Notes: generated by a model from the letters alone, not told the origin. A DNA stretch of 64,000 nucleotides from Manduca sexta (GCF_014839805.1 NC_051123.1:12630727-12694726); one strand, 5' to 3'; positions 10,690-22,824 are shown, counted from the stretch's first letter. Made by a program: numbers and translations.

Positions 10690-10842
10690 ACGTAGGATGT
10701 ATATAGGTGGTCAGGACTCGGCAGTCGCTCGGGGTTTACCGGGCAGCTCAACGTCAGGGTGTAAGGTACGATGAACACAACATAACTGCTCAGTCGCCCC
10801 CACAAAGACTGGGTGGTAGAAATAAGGCACTTTGTAGTTCTA
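10690..10842 (+). repeat. Relic of the GC-rich LINE 3' end
   Basis: It aligns by eye with the minus-strand LINE end at 26010-26596: tgtatatagg, aggactcggc, gggcagctcaacg, taaggtacga, cataactgctcagtcgcccc and actgggtggtagaaataagg occur in the same order. It is diverged, lacks its A tail, and is followed directly by a family A end. Confidence 0.55.
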
Positions 10843-10928
10843 GTTGTAGGATGGTCTTTCTACTGTTTATGGCCGGTCGTATCGCTAACCCTCAGCCGAA
10901 CGGCAAGCTCGTCTCGTTATTCAAAGCA
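10842..10928 (+). repeat. Retroposon family A, 3'-end fragment (copy 3)
   Basis: ctttgtagttctagttgtag, tactgtttatggccggtcgt, cgaacggcaagctcgtctcg and a final caaagcaatatt. 5'-truncated and lightly diverged (accctcag for accatcag). Confidence 0.7.
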
Positions 10929-13582
10929 ATATTTATTTTTTTCGGACGACCAAAAAATTTCAGAAATTATCATGTATAAAACATTATTGAATTCGGGAAA
11001 CAATGATCAATGGGTTCATTATGCAAATATATTGCTTTAAAAGCCACAAATTGACTTAACACAAATTGCGGCTGACCGCATGTACTTATAATAAAATGGG
11101 GCAAACTAAATTGAACAGTGGAAAGGAAATGCAACACAAATATTGATTTTCTCCATTATTATCGACTAATAAATCTATGGTTTAATCAATTTAAGTCTAA
11201 AGTTTTATTTTTGTCACAACTATATCAAAATATTTCTTAAATTATTCACTTTATATGTACAAGCGTCATATGGTTTTCGTCTATTTATTAACACTCAAAT
11301 CCTATTCAGTGACCTCTTTTGCATAAAGTAGTGGGGTTCAAACTCGTCCATTGAATCATATATTTATAACACATAATATAACTATTAATTATACCTTAAC
11401 TTTAACTATACCCAATTTCATACTCCTCTATGCGCGCAATGTGCATCAAAATGGGTACAAAGTTTTTTGTTCACTTATTAATATAAAGATGTCTGTGCTA
11501 CAAACGCTTTACTAATATCCTAAGTTATCAATTTCGACGTAACATTGTTTCCCCCAATTTCTCAATGGTTATGTAACAGAGTCCTTAAGGTTCGCGTTTT
11601 ATTGTCCAAGGGTCTCCCAAGACTGTACCTAATTTCATTATGAATAGTTGAGTTATTCGTGCGTGACCTCGTATTGTAACCACAATATTGTTACTCGTAA
11701 ACAGTTAATAACGTTATAACTGTTATAACGTTATTAATAACGGTTATTATTATTAAGTGCCTAATTTTCGAATGCAGTCATGTGAATGATGTATTATTTA
11801 ATATTAATTTCCTATATGTACATTTGATTGTAATGTTTATTGTTTCATTTATTAGAAACAACGTACAGTACTCGACAGTAAATATCGAAAATTGGCATCA
11901 GAAAGAGATAATCAGTTACAGTAGGTTTTTATGGAATTTCTTACGAGGCAATGATCAAATATGGACTTGTTATGGTTGATGATAAGGAAGACAAATAGGT
12001 TAGCTTCAGATTTGTAGAGCGTTGTCTCTGTCACTCAAAGAACTGTGATGTTTTGTCGCCGAAATACCGATTCTCTTTCTATATCTTGATATGCATTTAC
12101 TGCCGCGGACCTACTGTAATTTGGTGTTACAACCGAAGCGGTTCTGAGTTAAATAACTCGAGGAATATGTGAGAGATTTACATATCTAAAAATACATTTA
12201 GGTTTCTTGGAAATATTTTAAATTAAATATATTAAATTATATTAAACGTATGCCTTATATAACGATACGTGCAACCATCGGGGAATTTAATATCGATTAA
12301 TACGTATCAAAGGTTTGAAATTATTGAAGCAAAATTAGTAAATAAAAAAAAATAAAAAATCCTTTTGTTATGTTTATTTTTTTGTTCTTCGAAAGCAAAG
12401 ACAAAGCTTCAAAATGATTCTTAATTATCCATAGATAATAATATTAAGCATCTTCATCAACTCAACATTCCACATGGTTCCATATTTTGGAGCGAACTAT
12501 TGTTTCGCTCCATAATAACAAATAAATATACAATAACAAACACGCGCGTAAACAAAATGTCTCAAATATTTGCGTTAACACGCGTCCCAAATTCGTATTG
12601 ATAAATATTTTATGAAAGCGTAACGATATTATGAAAGTAAATATTGTTCAAGGTGAAAGCACTCACAATGCATCAACCCTAGCTATTGTGTTATGCGAAA
12701 ACATTCTCAACGTGTTTGTTACTCAGCCTTTTGCATTAATGTTTTTATCGAATTTTTAAAGCCGTCTTTCCATAGTGCGAAGGAAGTGGCGACATTCAGC
12801 CGTCAAATTATTTTGAAAAGAGATTGTCCATGGATTTAAAAAAAATACAATTTGTTTCTATCTATTTTAGTTATTGACGATTTGAGACAATAATTTTCTT
12901 AATATTAAAATTCTGTTTGCATACAATGTTTAACACAGAAAAGCTATAATCACACGGTCACAAAAAAATGTACACTTAACGCAAAGAAACCACCCAAACA
13001 GACAAGAAACTCGTCAAACCGTTATGTATTCAGCCACAATTTTACGACCGTTGACCTAAACTAACATATACAAACATTTAACAAAGCCAGGTTCTTGGAG
13101 TCATGGCCTCTCCATCGAGCGCTAACTGCCGTCCATGTAAAGGATACCCAAGGATAATATTTTCATAGCACACAATGAATGGGCCGCCTTTTGTGCTCTA
13201 AGAGGACGGGAATGGCGGCTTTGTATTCCATGCATAATATTTATGTACTTTGAATAGTGAATGTGCGAATTTTCCGGGTGTCTCGCATCTGCATTTTAAA
13301 ACTATATAGAGCATTCTTAATTGTATTCTGGAACTTATGCGCTACATTTAAAGGTAGAAGTTTGAATGTCACTGTCTTGTGAATTTATATCCTTAATTAC
13401 GTTTTTGTTTCGTAAAAAATAAGGATGATTTGTGTTGATCACGGCTTAACACATTTATACAATATAGATAGTTTGATATTAAAAAGCTTATGTCAGAGAG
13501 CATTATAATTACAATATCAACGTATGTGTACTAGTAGTGTCATTGCTTGCTCTTTGATAGATAAAGGAAGATATATCTATAC
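10929..13582. other. Long AT-rich stretch without recognisable gene or repeat
   Basis: Nothing coding was recognised. The only structure seen is a near-perfect 35-bp palindrome at 11704-11738. A modestly G+C-richer patch at 13090-13220 is unexplained. Confidence 0.4.
11704..11738. repeat. 35-bp near-perfect palindrome
   Basis: GTTAATAACGTTATAAC, one central T, then GTTATAACGTTATTAAT. Sixteen of 17 positions are self-complementary. There is no loop, so it would extrude as a cruciform rather than act as a hairpin RNA. Confidence 0.7.
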
Positions 13583-14078
13583 TAGCTTTTGCTCGTCGTT
13601 TTGCCTGTGTGTTTTCCGGGATAAAAATCCCATTAATTAATTTTACGCGGGATAGAAACTAATAGCCTTTTGTCCTTCCTTGCGTCTCAAATTATTTCCA
13701 TATCAAATACCATCGAAATATGTTGTGTAGTTTTTGAGTTTATCCCGTTCAGACAGACAGGCAAATGCGGCGGGGACATTGTTTTATAATGTATTTTGAG
13801 AACTTTTTAAAAAGGATAATTCCGTCATACATGATTGTTGCGTAACTTTAAATATTACGTAGCAACACAAGCTCTCAAAAGAAAAAAACATCCACGTTTT
13901 TTTGCAACATTTTTCATTGATGGTCTACTCTTAATGATCATAGCGTGGTTTTATATAGCCTATAACCTGCATCGATAAATGGGCTATCCAACACTAAAAA
14001 AAATTAATTTCAAATTAGTAGTGCCTAAAATTAACGCATTCAAACAAACTCTTCAGCTTTACATAATAGTATAGATAG
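13583..14078 (-). mobile_element. Full-length Helitron-like element (copy 6)
   Basis: Reading the minus strand it starts tactattatgtaaagctgaa at about 14075, passes the atgcgttaattttaggcac and tgttggatagcccatttatc segments, atgtatgacggaattatcc, and atttggtatggagaaata-like text decayed to catatttcgatggtatttga. It ends gagcaaaagctagt at 13583. The 123-bp unit of copy 5 occurs once here. Confidence 0.6.
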
Positions 14079-14469
14079 ATTTATATATACAAATATGTAG
14101 ATGTAATATACCGTTCAGAATTCTGGATACCCACGGAACGTGATTGGCCAAAATATATTACGGAAAATGCGAAAAAAATGTTATTCCTTTACAAACGAAA
14201 ATATAGCGGCGGCGACGGCACAGAATCCGATAATATCCCACCGTATTCTGTACCGCGTATTGTCTTCGGCTATCATTACACTCTTTTGTGTTATTTCGAG
14301 CTATTCGCGTCGGCACGTTATTCACCCAATCTTATTTTTAAGGCCCGACTATATTGTCTTCTGACGAAAATAGATTTTGATGCTATTTTCGTAGGGTTGA
14401 GTTTAATTGGTTTTCTCTGCTAGGTATACTTGAAGGTGTTCATTTATTATTGTCGCTAAGCAATATTGT

Positions 14470-14650
14470 GTACAGTGGTCTAACTATAGGGTGACATGAG
14501 GGCTAAAATGCTACGGGGTCTGGCTTTAGAGGGCCACAAATAAAAAAGTGTTCTATATATACCTAAAAAAGGCTGAAAATATATATATATATTTAGGTAA
14601 ATATTTCTCATGTCAGAAGGGGCTCTATCCTATTACTTTACCACAGACCT
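14470..14650. mobile_element. Possible decayed CAG-ended MITE
   Basis: It begins cagtggtctaactatagggt and ends tactttaccacag, with gagggctaaaatgctacggg inside. This resembles the CAGGGGCGTAG element at 22632. Ends are only roughly inverted and no 8-bp duplication is visible. It contains a (TA)n run at 14580-14595. Confidence 0.3.
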
Positions 14651-14730
14651 TTAACAGTGTGGGTATCCAATCGATTGTGCAAAAACTGTGATATATTGAT
14701 AAACGTTGTAACCATTATAAGATTATATCT

Positions 14731-14945
14731 TGACTGCCTCGGCGGCGTAGTTGTATTACGAGACTGCAGTACTCAGGTCTTGGGTTCAATCTCGGGATTT
14801 GGCAAAGTGATATTGGATTTTTTACTCAGTGTCAGCCCGGAGCCTGGAATTTGCGCTCGATATGGTGAAAGGCTGGTCCTTATCACATCTTGGAGTACAC
14901 ACGATGGAAAGAAGATGCACCAGTTACGCATATACCTACCCTTTC
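14731..14945 (+). repeat. tRNA-derived SINE (copy 2)
   Basis: tgactgcctcggcggcgtag carries the A-box region. GGTTCAATCTC at 14783-14793 is a mutated B box. Then come gcaaagtgatattggatttt and cagcccggagcctggaattt, the shared SINE body. It ends near cctaccctttc without a clear A tail. Confidence 0.65.
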
Positions 14946-15087
14946 AAAGAAAGGAAGAAGAAACAAGATTGTGCTTTGTAATTCAAAATTCAGGTAGTGT
15001 TACAATCATTTGTAGGTAGACGTCGATTACCAGGCAAGACCTAGCTTGGTTTATCAGTCTTTAAACATATTTTTATGGTACGAATAG

Positions 15088-15238
15088 CAGTGGCGAAAGG
15101 AGAAATTATCTGACAGGGAACCCTATACAAAATATAGGTACCAATATCCATAAATGCGGTTTCCAAATCGTTCTGATAACTAGATTCTATACAAAGCGAA
15201 GCCGGTTGTAATAGGGTTATATGGATCCTTTGCCACTG
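15088..15238 (+). mobile_element. hAT-type MITE with 8-bp duplication (copy 2)
   Basis: Inverted ends CAGTGGCGAAAGGA (left) and TCCTTTGCCACTG (right, 15226-15238). Flanks acgaatag (15080-15087) and acggatag (15239-15246) form an 8-bp target duplication with one mismatch, the size typical of hAT elements. Length 151 bp, non-coding. Confidence 0.75.
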
Positions 15239-15281
15239 ACGGATAGTGACGGTTTTTTTGGATCTTTAGCAATCTTACTTG

Positions 15282-15573
15282 GTAGGACTCTAATATGTGA
15301 GAGTCCGCCTGGGTAGGCTTCACCGCAATGACTATTTCTGTCAAGCAGCAGTGTGTAGTCACTGTTGTGTTTTGGTTTAAAGGGCATTGTAGTGTAACTA
15401 CTAGACATAATAAGACTTAACATCTCATGTCTCAGGATGGCGAGCGCAGTGGAATACCAAACAATACTTTGTAATTAAAGGTGTTGGATGGTGTTTCTAC
15501 TGTTTATGGGCGGTCGTATCGCTTACCATCAGGCGAACAGCAAGCTCGTCTCGTCAGTCAAATTAAAAAAAAT
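15282..15573 (+). repeat. Retroposon family A, near full-length (copy 4)
   Basis: Starts ggtaggactctaatatgtga and passes gtccgcctgggtaggcttca, gtgtgtagtcactgttgtgt and gacttaacatctcatgtctc. It ends ggcggtcgtatcgcttacca, tcaggcgaacagcaagctcg, with an A-rich tail. No reading frame, so this is probably the 3' UTR of a LINE or a SINE sharing it. Confidence 0.8.
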
Positions 15574-18500
15574 ATATCTTATCGAAAGTAGTGAAGCAGC
15601 TAACCTGTTATTAAATTTTTTAGTCAGACAGTGCTCAAACTGTCTGAACATGTCTGTAGCACTTGTTTTTAGAACATAAAGATTATTTCAAGTATAAAAA
15701 GTTTCGTAAAGAAATGTTGTAAAGAAAATTGGATACCAACACTACACTAATATAAAGTCCTCTTTGATGTAAAAAGAAAGTTAAGATAATATAACTTCAA
15801 GTTCTAACTTTATAAGTAGTGTTTTGAAGTTGTTTTTATGTGAATTGAATTACGAAAGTGATGGACGATTTATTACGTAATAAATTGTGTTCAATGAAAT
15901 TTAAGAATGTTAGAAAAACTGTTGGTACATATTTGATAATCCGAAGTATACATGGCAAGCTAAAAAATATTTTATTTCCTGATTATTACAATTCGAATTT
16001 CTCTGAATTCTAAAATCTAGGTTTGACGATAAAAAAACTGCACTCTGGTCTTTAAGCAAACTGATTTAAACTGGGAAATCTTAGTAAAGATGTCTACAAT
16101 AACACTGGTAAATATTTATTTCTACCTTTTATTATATTGTGATAAAGATATTTCTATCACTTTCAATTGTCATAATGAGAACCATCATATTTTTTGGCAC
16201 CAATTTGATAGTTTAGTTTTTCTATAACTAATTAACACACTTTATTTCGTAATAAATTATATTTTAAAAAGTCGCAATGAAATCATAGATAACACCGAAG
16301 TTCTTTATCAAAGAGAATTATAATATAAATAGAAGTTCTTCACTCTTTTTAATGCAAAAAGTCGTAAACTAAGTTATTTGCCCTCACAGACAAATAAATG
16401 CTTTTAATCCATGAATTAGATATTCAATGTAGATTATAAGATCTATCAAATGATTCTCTAGACACATTCATTAAATACAGTAATGAACATAGTCTTAAAC
16501 AACTGGAATAGTTCCAAGCAGTCCTGACCGCTGTACTAGATCCGCACGTTTATTTGGCAGAAATATTGCCAGGACGTCTCTTGGCACCGTCAATGGGTTC
16601 ATTTGACTCCCGACACATGATACGAGCCGTCTTTGTTTTATGATTGCCTGGTACTATTGTCTTGGTTTGTCGGAAAAAGGCTTCTCGGATTCCAATTTTT
16701 ATTGCGAAAATGTGGTGTTTCTTTGTTTTAAGTTTTTGTATCTTTTTACCACTTTTTATTTTTAATGTCGACACAAATTTATATTAAGATTAACAATCCG
16801 TTTGAGAAAGAAAAAGCTTTTATCTCCATACTATAAATGTTTTTGGCTGTTCAACTCATAATACAGGTTAGTTAGTAGCGGGTCGTGATTAAAACTGCAA
16901 CTACTGACAACAATTCCTCAACATTTCAAATTTATTACTCTGAATTTAACACTAGATAGTGCATCGTGCAGTATGTCACTTTGAACCACTTGAATGAATG
17001 GATTTGTCGAGTCAAATTGCCCAGAGAGTTGTGAGCTGTTTTATGCCTAGATAGTTTCTACATCTGTAACGCATTCATCTGCGAAATTCGAGCATTGCGC
17101 TTCTCTGCTGACCTAATAAACGTTTTAATATATTCAGTACAGTTGCGTTTTCGTATAATGTACAATATTGTGTTACTTTTCTTTAGAAATTTCAATCCCC
17201 CTTTCGTACTGTGATTACATTTTTAATTCTTCCTGCCTTTATTGCTTAACGTCACTGGCCAGTGTACTTACTTGCATACCATCTCCTCAAATGCCACCAT
17301 CAAATCTTAGATTTTTTACAGTAAACATACCAAAGGCATTGACAAGATGTGTTTTACCTCTGTCGTAGGAAAAGCTTTCTTGAATCTGTTCTAATATAAT
17401 TTCTTCAAACAAAATCAACAAAATTCTATCTCATAGATTGAAAATAGAGCTCTCAAAGATTTACAGTGTAGCGTACATCCGTAAACAAAGGAAAGAGGGC
17501 ACTAATTCGGAATCGTTCCGCACAATAGTGCGGGCGGCTGCAGCGCCGGAACCCTGCGCCAGAGAGCGCAATATCCGCTTCCTACAAGCTATCTATTTAT
17601 TATAACCTTCTTGACGTGTTGCAATGTCACTTTGAAGTGCTTTAAAGTGCTATTTCTTCCAGATTCTTTCCAAAAAGACCTCCTTTGGCCTATATTGATA
17701 TAAATAGCTATTTTTAATTTATTTAATAGAAATCATAAACGTCCAAAACTGCCTATTGTAAAATGGCACGATAGGTAGTCAAATCACGAGATTGGGGCTC
17801 GTATAGTTATTTTTCTAAGAAGGCAAAAGAATATCAACTCATACTGCCCTGAACATTTATTTTATTAATTTCCATTTTACTTTCATGATTTAGAAACGCT
17901 ATATCAAAAGTAGCGAAGAGATTGCTTGCAGGGCATGAAGAATAATAATATTTAGGTAAAAAATTAATATGTGTAAAAAATATGCTTCATACAAAAAACT
18001 CTGTGAAAAAATCCAATACGCGATAAAAAAAAAACCAACCCGTCATACCAGGCTTTCATATATCTAAAGAGTTATATTTTATGCAAATACGTGTTAGAGG
18101 TGGCGATGGCAGGCCTATATTTCACGCCGTACTTTTTGCGCCAGTCGCGATAGTAATGGATAGATAACCTGCACTGAAAGGCTTTTTTACATACGAAATA
18201 AGCCTAGTATTATGTCGGAATTTTTTTATTCACGCAGCTTCTATGAATAGGTAATGCGGGGAGAAAATCGCGTTGTTTTTAAAGCATGTACGCTTTTTAT
18301 GAAATTCAAGAGTTCGCTTGCTTTAAATTCTCATTTCATTGTGGCCCGATGAAATCGTGCGTGAAATTGTCGTTTTTTTGAATTTATTAGTCTGTGTTCG
18401 GATATTTATGACGTCTGTTCGTGATCTTCGGCTTCTTTGAGTTTGCTTTTGAAGCGGTTTTGTATTGAGTAAGAAATTTTTGAATTTGTGCGTGGAATAT

Positions 18501-18577
18501 GACGGTCCTTTGATGGTGTTCTAAATAAATATATGTCTCCTCTCTTATATAATATTTTATTGAGATTCATATTTACT
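15574..18577. other. AT-rich unique stretch; G+C-rich patch at 17500-17585
   Basis: No gene recognised. 17500-17585 is CpG-rich with a small hairpin (CCGCAC, aatag, GTGCGG region) and could be a conserved regulatory block. A lysine-rich minus-strand frame at 16550-16774 lacks an ATG and is not called. Confidence 0.35.
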
Positions 18578-18877
18578 GGTGATAGGTCTCTCATATGTGA
18601 GAGTCCGCCTGGCTAGGTACCAATGTCTATTTCTGCCGCCAAGCTGCAGTGTGTAGTCACTGTTGTGTTCTGGTTTGAAGGATATTGTAGCCAGTGTAAC
18701 TACTGGATATAATAAGACTAAACATCTCATGTCTCAGGATGGCGAGCGCAGTGGAATACAAAACAATACTTTGTAAATTAAGGTGATAGATGGTGTTTCT
18801 ACTGTTTATGAGCGGTCGTATCGCTTACCATCAGGCGTACGGCATGCTCGTCTTGTCATTCAAAGCAATAAAAAAAA
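18578..18877 (+). repeat. Retroposon family A, near full-length (copy 5)
   Basis: gataggtctctcatatgtga to ttcaaagcaataaaaaaaac. It contains the shared 3' core CTTACCATCAGG at 18824-18835, which is also present at the 3' end of family B. Confidence 0.8.
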
Positions 18878-19983
18878 CCTTATTATTTACCCATAAATGT
18901 CTCATACATCCTGATAAGCAAATTTGAAATGCAAAACCCAACTGCGACCCACAAAAGATTCCAAAACTCCATCGCATTCCGATACCCAATTACGGTAGTC
19001 TTAAGAATAATCCAGTATAAGTAAACACTTCCTTTAAGAAACCCCTAGATCCGCCCTTAAACCAGTATCTGGAATACTTAAAAAGTCAATAAAAAGTATT
19101 TATTATACAGCCGCCGTCCCGATTTTATTAAATTAAGTCTTAGCCGAAGGATTTCAAGATAACGAAGTCGGGGGAAAATAGTTTCCATTGAAAAAGACTC
19201 CTTGTTTTAATTATGGAGTGTACTGTTTAATTAAATGTGGTAGCTGGGACGCGACCGGATTACAATTGCATTTAAATTTGTAAGAATTGTTGGCACATCT
19301 CTTTGAATTGTTTGTTCAGACTCTCTTGTTATTTGAAAAGACGTTTTCTTTGAGTTCGTCTTAATATGATTGTAAGTGTCAACGTTTAGTGTGACTTGCG
19401 GACTAGAATATTATTATACTTAAGTATGTCCAATATATCGCTAGATATAAGGCCGTTTTTGATGTTTATACTATCGTAACTAACATAACTCATATATACT
19501 TACTATTTTAGTACGTAGCGAATATATGTCATAGTTTAAAGCAATGTGTTTATTTTATGTTCACTAGCTTTTTAATATTTTTTTACCTTTAGTTCAAGGT
19601 CTTATACTTACTTTACCGAGATAAAACAAAGATAGTACTCAGGTATTATCTATTTTCTTGACAATAAAATTCGTCATTAAACCTGTATCTAGTTCTAAGA
19701 TTAAAGTCTTAAAAAAAGATATTACATAAAAACCGGATATCCAAAAGGCCAATTTGCTAGACTATATAAAATCGATCGAGATGAAACAATCGTTAATCGC
19801 CGGCTAATCGAGATGATCCCGTGATTCATGACTTTACAAATGGCCGAGCGATCGAATCATTAGTCTTGATCAGTCCCTAGTCGCTGGACTATGTCTAATG
19901 ATAGCGGGCGCACCTTTTGTTTTGTCTTGTACTTATTAACTAATACAGTATGAGCCTTTAATAGATAATTATTAAAATATTAT
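18878..19983. other. Unique AT-rich stretch with a homeodomain-type motif cluster
   Basis: No gene. 19765-19880 contains several ATCG/TAATCG-type words (attaatcgccggctaatcga-like arrangement near 19795-19812), a possible enhancer. Confidence 0.3.
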
Positions 19984-20380
19984 TGACTGCCTCGGTGGCG
20001 TAGATACAATAGTACACGGTACAAGTACGGCTTCCGCGCAGAGGTCCTGGGTTCGAATCCCGGGTCGGGCCAAAATAATTGTGACTGGGTTTTTCCATCT
20101 TAAAAATAGTACTCAGCCGCGGCTCGGAGTCAGGAAGTTGGCGGTGTGATACCCCCGTGCCTCGTAAAGTACGGAAAGCCGTTGGTCCTGCGCCTGATCT
20201 CTCTCCGGTCATGTCGGATCGCCGTCTCACCGAACTATGAAAGTGAAGGAACAAAGAGTGCACGTGTGTATTGCGCACACACTTGTGCACTATAATATAT
20301 CCTGCGTACCTGGCTGAGCCCCGTTGAGATTGGCCGCCGTGACTGAAATTCGGCTAGGAGGTATTCATTCATTCATTGAT
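19984..20380 (+). repeat. tRNA-derived SINE, long form with (ATTC)n tail (copy 3)
   Basis: A-box-like TGGCGTAGATA at 19996-20006 and consensus B box GGTTCGAATCC at 20050-20060. A body follows with cggctcggagtcaggaagtt and ctctccggtcatgtcggatc. The 3' end is taggaggtattcattcattc. A 7-bp duplication, atattat, lies at 19977-19983 and 20381-20387. The unmutated B box and duplication suggest a fairly young copy. It is longer than the other SINEs here, so it is a distinct subfamily. Confidence 0.75.
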
Positions 20381-21235
20381 ATATTATGAGTCAGGGATGG
20401 TGTTATTTTGACATTGCGTTATTAATGAAACCACGTATTCGTCTTTAAATTTGCTGAGATTGGGACAAAATTTTTTCGTGAATAACGAATATTTTCAATA
20501 AAAATCATAGTTTGACTTGGCTTATTATTTGATCATTTTGTAGTTTAGTGTTCAAATATGGCGTGTGTGTGAGTGTATGTCTGACTGAGAGTGTAATGTT
20601 GCATTGTAATGAATTCTCTAAGAGTATTGTTATTTCTATAAAGGCGCGTAAAATTAAAATTCGTACTTTTTATTGATATTAGTTTGTTTCAAATTCTTTA
20701 ATTTCCACCTATAGTTTGAGTAACTATAAAGTGTATTTTCTAGAAGATAAGTACGTGTTTTTTTATTAAGTAACACAATGACAAAATAACCCATCATATT
20801 ACTTTCATTAATATTTCATTCTATTAAAATATTCATTCATTCTGAACAAGTTTGTCCATTTCTATTGATTACACTAAACAAAAGATAATCAAAAATACGT
20901 ACAGATTTGTTAATTTGTTATTGTACCGTCTAGAGCTCATAGATCATACAAACTTAGCTATAAGTATATACAAGCGTTTTATTAACGCTTCAAATACCTC
21001 TATCCCGAAACATGATAATAAATTGAAGAAGCACGTCACTTTGTTAATTGTAAAAATGCTACATTGTTTTTATTATATGCCGTGTATCCTTGAATGTCCT
21101 TAAATAAATAAATTATCTCCGTACAAGTTATTCAAGTATCTTGTATCTTGGAATAAAGAGAGCCCTCTGAACCTTACCTATCGCGGTGGCTGTCAGATTG
21201 CAATTTATTTGGCCCGGGGCCGCGGCCCTCGCCTC
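20381..21235. other. AT-rich stretch ending in a G+C-rich patch
   Basis: No gene. 21178-21232 (ggcccggggccgcggccctc) is a short G+C-rich patch abutting the satellite array. Confidence 0.4.
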
Positions 21236-22201
21236 TTACAAATTACACATCAAGCAGCCAAGATGATAACTATAAATCTCACGGCACGCCTGTGAAAATC
21301 GATTGTGATATCTCGATTGCTGTTCAAATTCGAATGGACGTGTTTGAAACACTAAGTTAGGTTTTACTATTTTTTACAAATTACACATCAAGCAGCCAAG
21401 ATGATAACTATAAATCTTACGCCACGCCTGTGAAAATCGATTGTGATATCTCGATTGCTGTTCAAATTCGAATGGACGTGTTTGAAATACTATGTTAGGT
21501 TTTACTATTTTTTACAAATTACACATCAAGCAGCCAAGATGATAACTATAAATCTCACGGCACGCCTGTGAAAATCGATTGTGATATCTCGATTGCTGTT
21601 CAAATTCGAATGGACGTGTTTGAAACACTAAGTTAGGTTTTACTATTTTTTACAAATTACACATCAAGCAGCCAAGATGATAACTATAAATCTCACGGCA
21701 CGCCTGTGAAAATCGATTGTGATATCTCGATTGCTGTTCAAATTCGAATGGACGTGTTTGAAACACTAAGTTAGGTTTTACTATTTTTTACAAATTACAC
21801 ATCAAGCAGCCAAGATGATAACTATAAATCTCACGGCACGCCTGTGAAAATCGATTGTGATATCTCGATTGTTGTTCAAATTCGAATGGACGTGTTTGAA
21901 ACACTAAGTTAGGTTTTACTATTTTTTACAAATTACACATCAAGCAGCCAAGATGATAACTATAAATCTCACGGCACGCCTGTGAAAATCGATTGTGATA
22001 TCTCGATTGCTGTTCAAATTCGAATGGACGTGTTTAGAACACTAAGTTAGGTTTTACTATTTTTTACAAATTACACATCAAGCAGCCAAGATGATAACTA
22101 TAAATTTCACGGCACGCCTGTGAAAATCGATTGTGATATCTCGATTGCTGTTCAAATTCGAATGGACGTGTTTGGAACACTAAGTTAGGTTTTATTTTTT
22201 T
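21236..22201 (+). repeat. Satellite-like tandem array, 7 x 138 bp
   Basis: Units begin ttacaaattacacatcaagc at 21236, 21374, 21512, 21650, 21788, 21926 and 22064, exactly 138 bp apart. They differ by only a few substitutions each. Each unit contains AATCGA and TCGATT separated by 10 bases, a short inverted repeat, and one EcoRV-type GATATC. Stops in all frames make coding unlikely. The right end merges into a family B tail (ttttgtacgggc). Confidence 0.95.
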
Positions 22202-22330
22202 TGTACGGGCACCGAAACCCTGCACCTGATGGTAAGTGGAATGAGGTCCAATAGAATGTCGACTGACGAGAGATGATTACCCCTCGGCAGTCGCAACAAT
22301 TATGCCGCCCAGTTGGAACCGGATACATAC
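22193..22330 (-). repeat. Retroposon family B, 3' fragment (copy 2)
   Basis: The T-rich left end adjoins the satellite, then gcacctgatggtaagtgg, gtcgactgacgagagatgat and tatgccgcccagttggaacc. 5'-truncated at about 22330. Its insertion appears to end the satellite array. Confidence 0.75.
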
Positions 22331-22534
22331 TTTTATGACTTGTCTACCATTGTGCCAATTTGGACATAAGTGCCTGTTTCAAGAGAGTTTTTCGGAAAAA
22401 GTGAAACCATATTAACTATGGATGTTTCGAATTACTTTTAGATCTGGCAGGAACAAACCTGAACCCTTACGAACATATCGTCTGTATATTAATATTCTAT
22501 GTACATCTTCATAAATATTAATCAGCCAAACTCT

Positions 22535-22592
22535 GCTGAGAGACCATGCCTCTGGCATTAAGTTCACCTACTTCGAGTACAAAGTGTATAAA
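22535..22592 (+). repeat. Relic of a LINE 3' end
   Basis: gagagaccatgcctctggca, ttaagttcacct and a closing aaataaataaaa. It matches the reverse complement of the LINE end at 22825-22920 (gagaatgcctatggcattaa, gtccgcctg). Confidence 0.5.
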
Positions 22593-22631
22593 ATAAATAA
22601 AACCGGATAACCTCGAGACGGACTCGCGCAC

Positions 22632-22804
22632 CAGGGGCGTAGATACCGCAGTATCAGTATCAGTGATCCGGAGCCCCCGAGCTCTGAGGCCCTTCTTGAC
22701 TTATACCAACATTAAACTAAGCGGGCGCCTAAGAGTTTGCACTGCCCTAAAGAGCGCCCAACAAATATAGATGTAGGGCCCCTCTGTGGCAAGCTACGCT
22801 ACTG
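22632..22804. mobile_element. CAG-ended MITE (hAT-like)
   Basis: The left end CAGGGGCGTAGATACC is inverted at the right as GCAAGCTACGCTACTG. The body contains gatccggagcccccgagctc and ctaaagagcgcccaac. I recall a similar family in Lepidoptera. The 8-bp flanks share only tcg, so the target duplication is decayed. Confidence 0.5.
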
Positions 22805-22824
22805 TCGAAGGTTCTGTACAATTT

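Noticed and set aside
14140..14423. Overlapping 74- and 81-codon plus-strand frames
   Set aside because: Two frames open together in a locally G+C-rich patch, with no splice signals or family resemblance.
14657..15019. 120-codon plus-strand frame
   Set aside because: Most of it lies across the tRNA-derived SINE at 14731-14945.
16550..16774. 74-codon lysine/arginine-rich minus-strand frame
   Set aside because: It begins with GTG rather than ATG, has no splice context or recognisable motif, and its length is expected by chance.
17085..17437. Minus-strand frame with the segment SYDRGKTHLVNAFGMF and text continuing after stops
   Set aside because: Suggestive of a decayed protein, but it has several stops in a short span and no family I can name. 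Not enough to call.
20050..20060. tRNA gene
   Set aside because: Has a B box and part of an A box, but no cloverleaf, and it continues into a SINE body and (ATTC)n tail. The same applies at 14783, 63110 and 7108.
21236..22201. CRISPR-like regular repetition
   Set aside because: The whole 138-bp unit is conserved with no variable spacers. It is a satellite, and the genome is eukaryotic.
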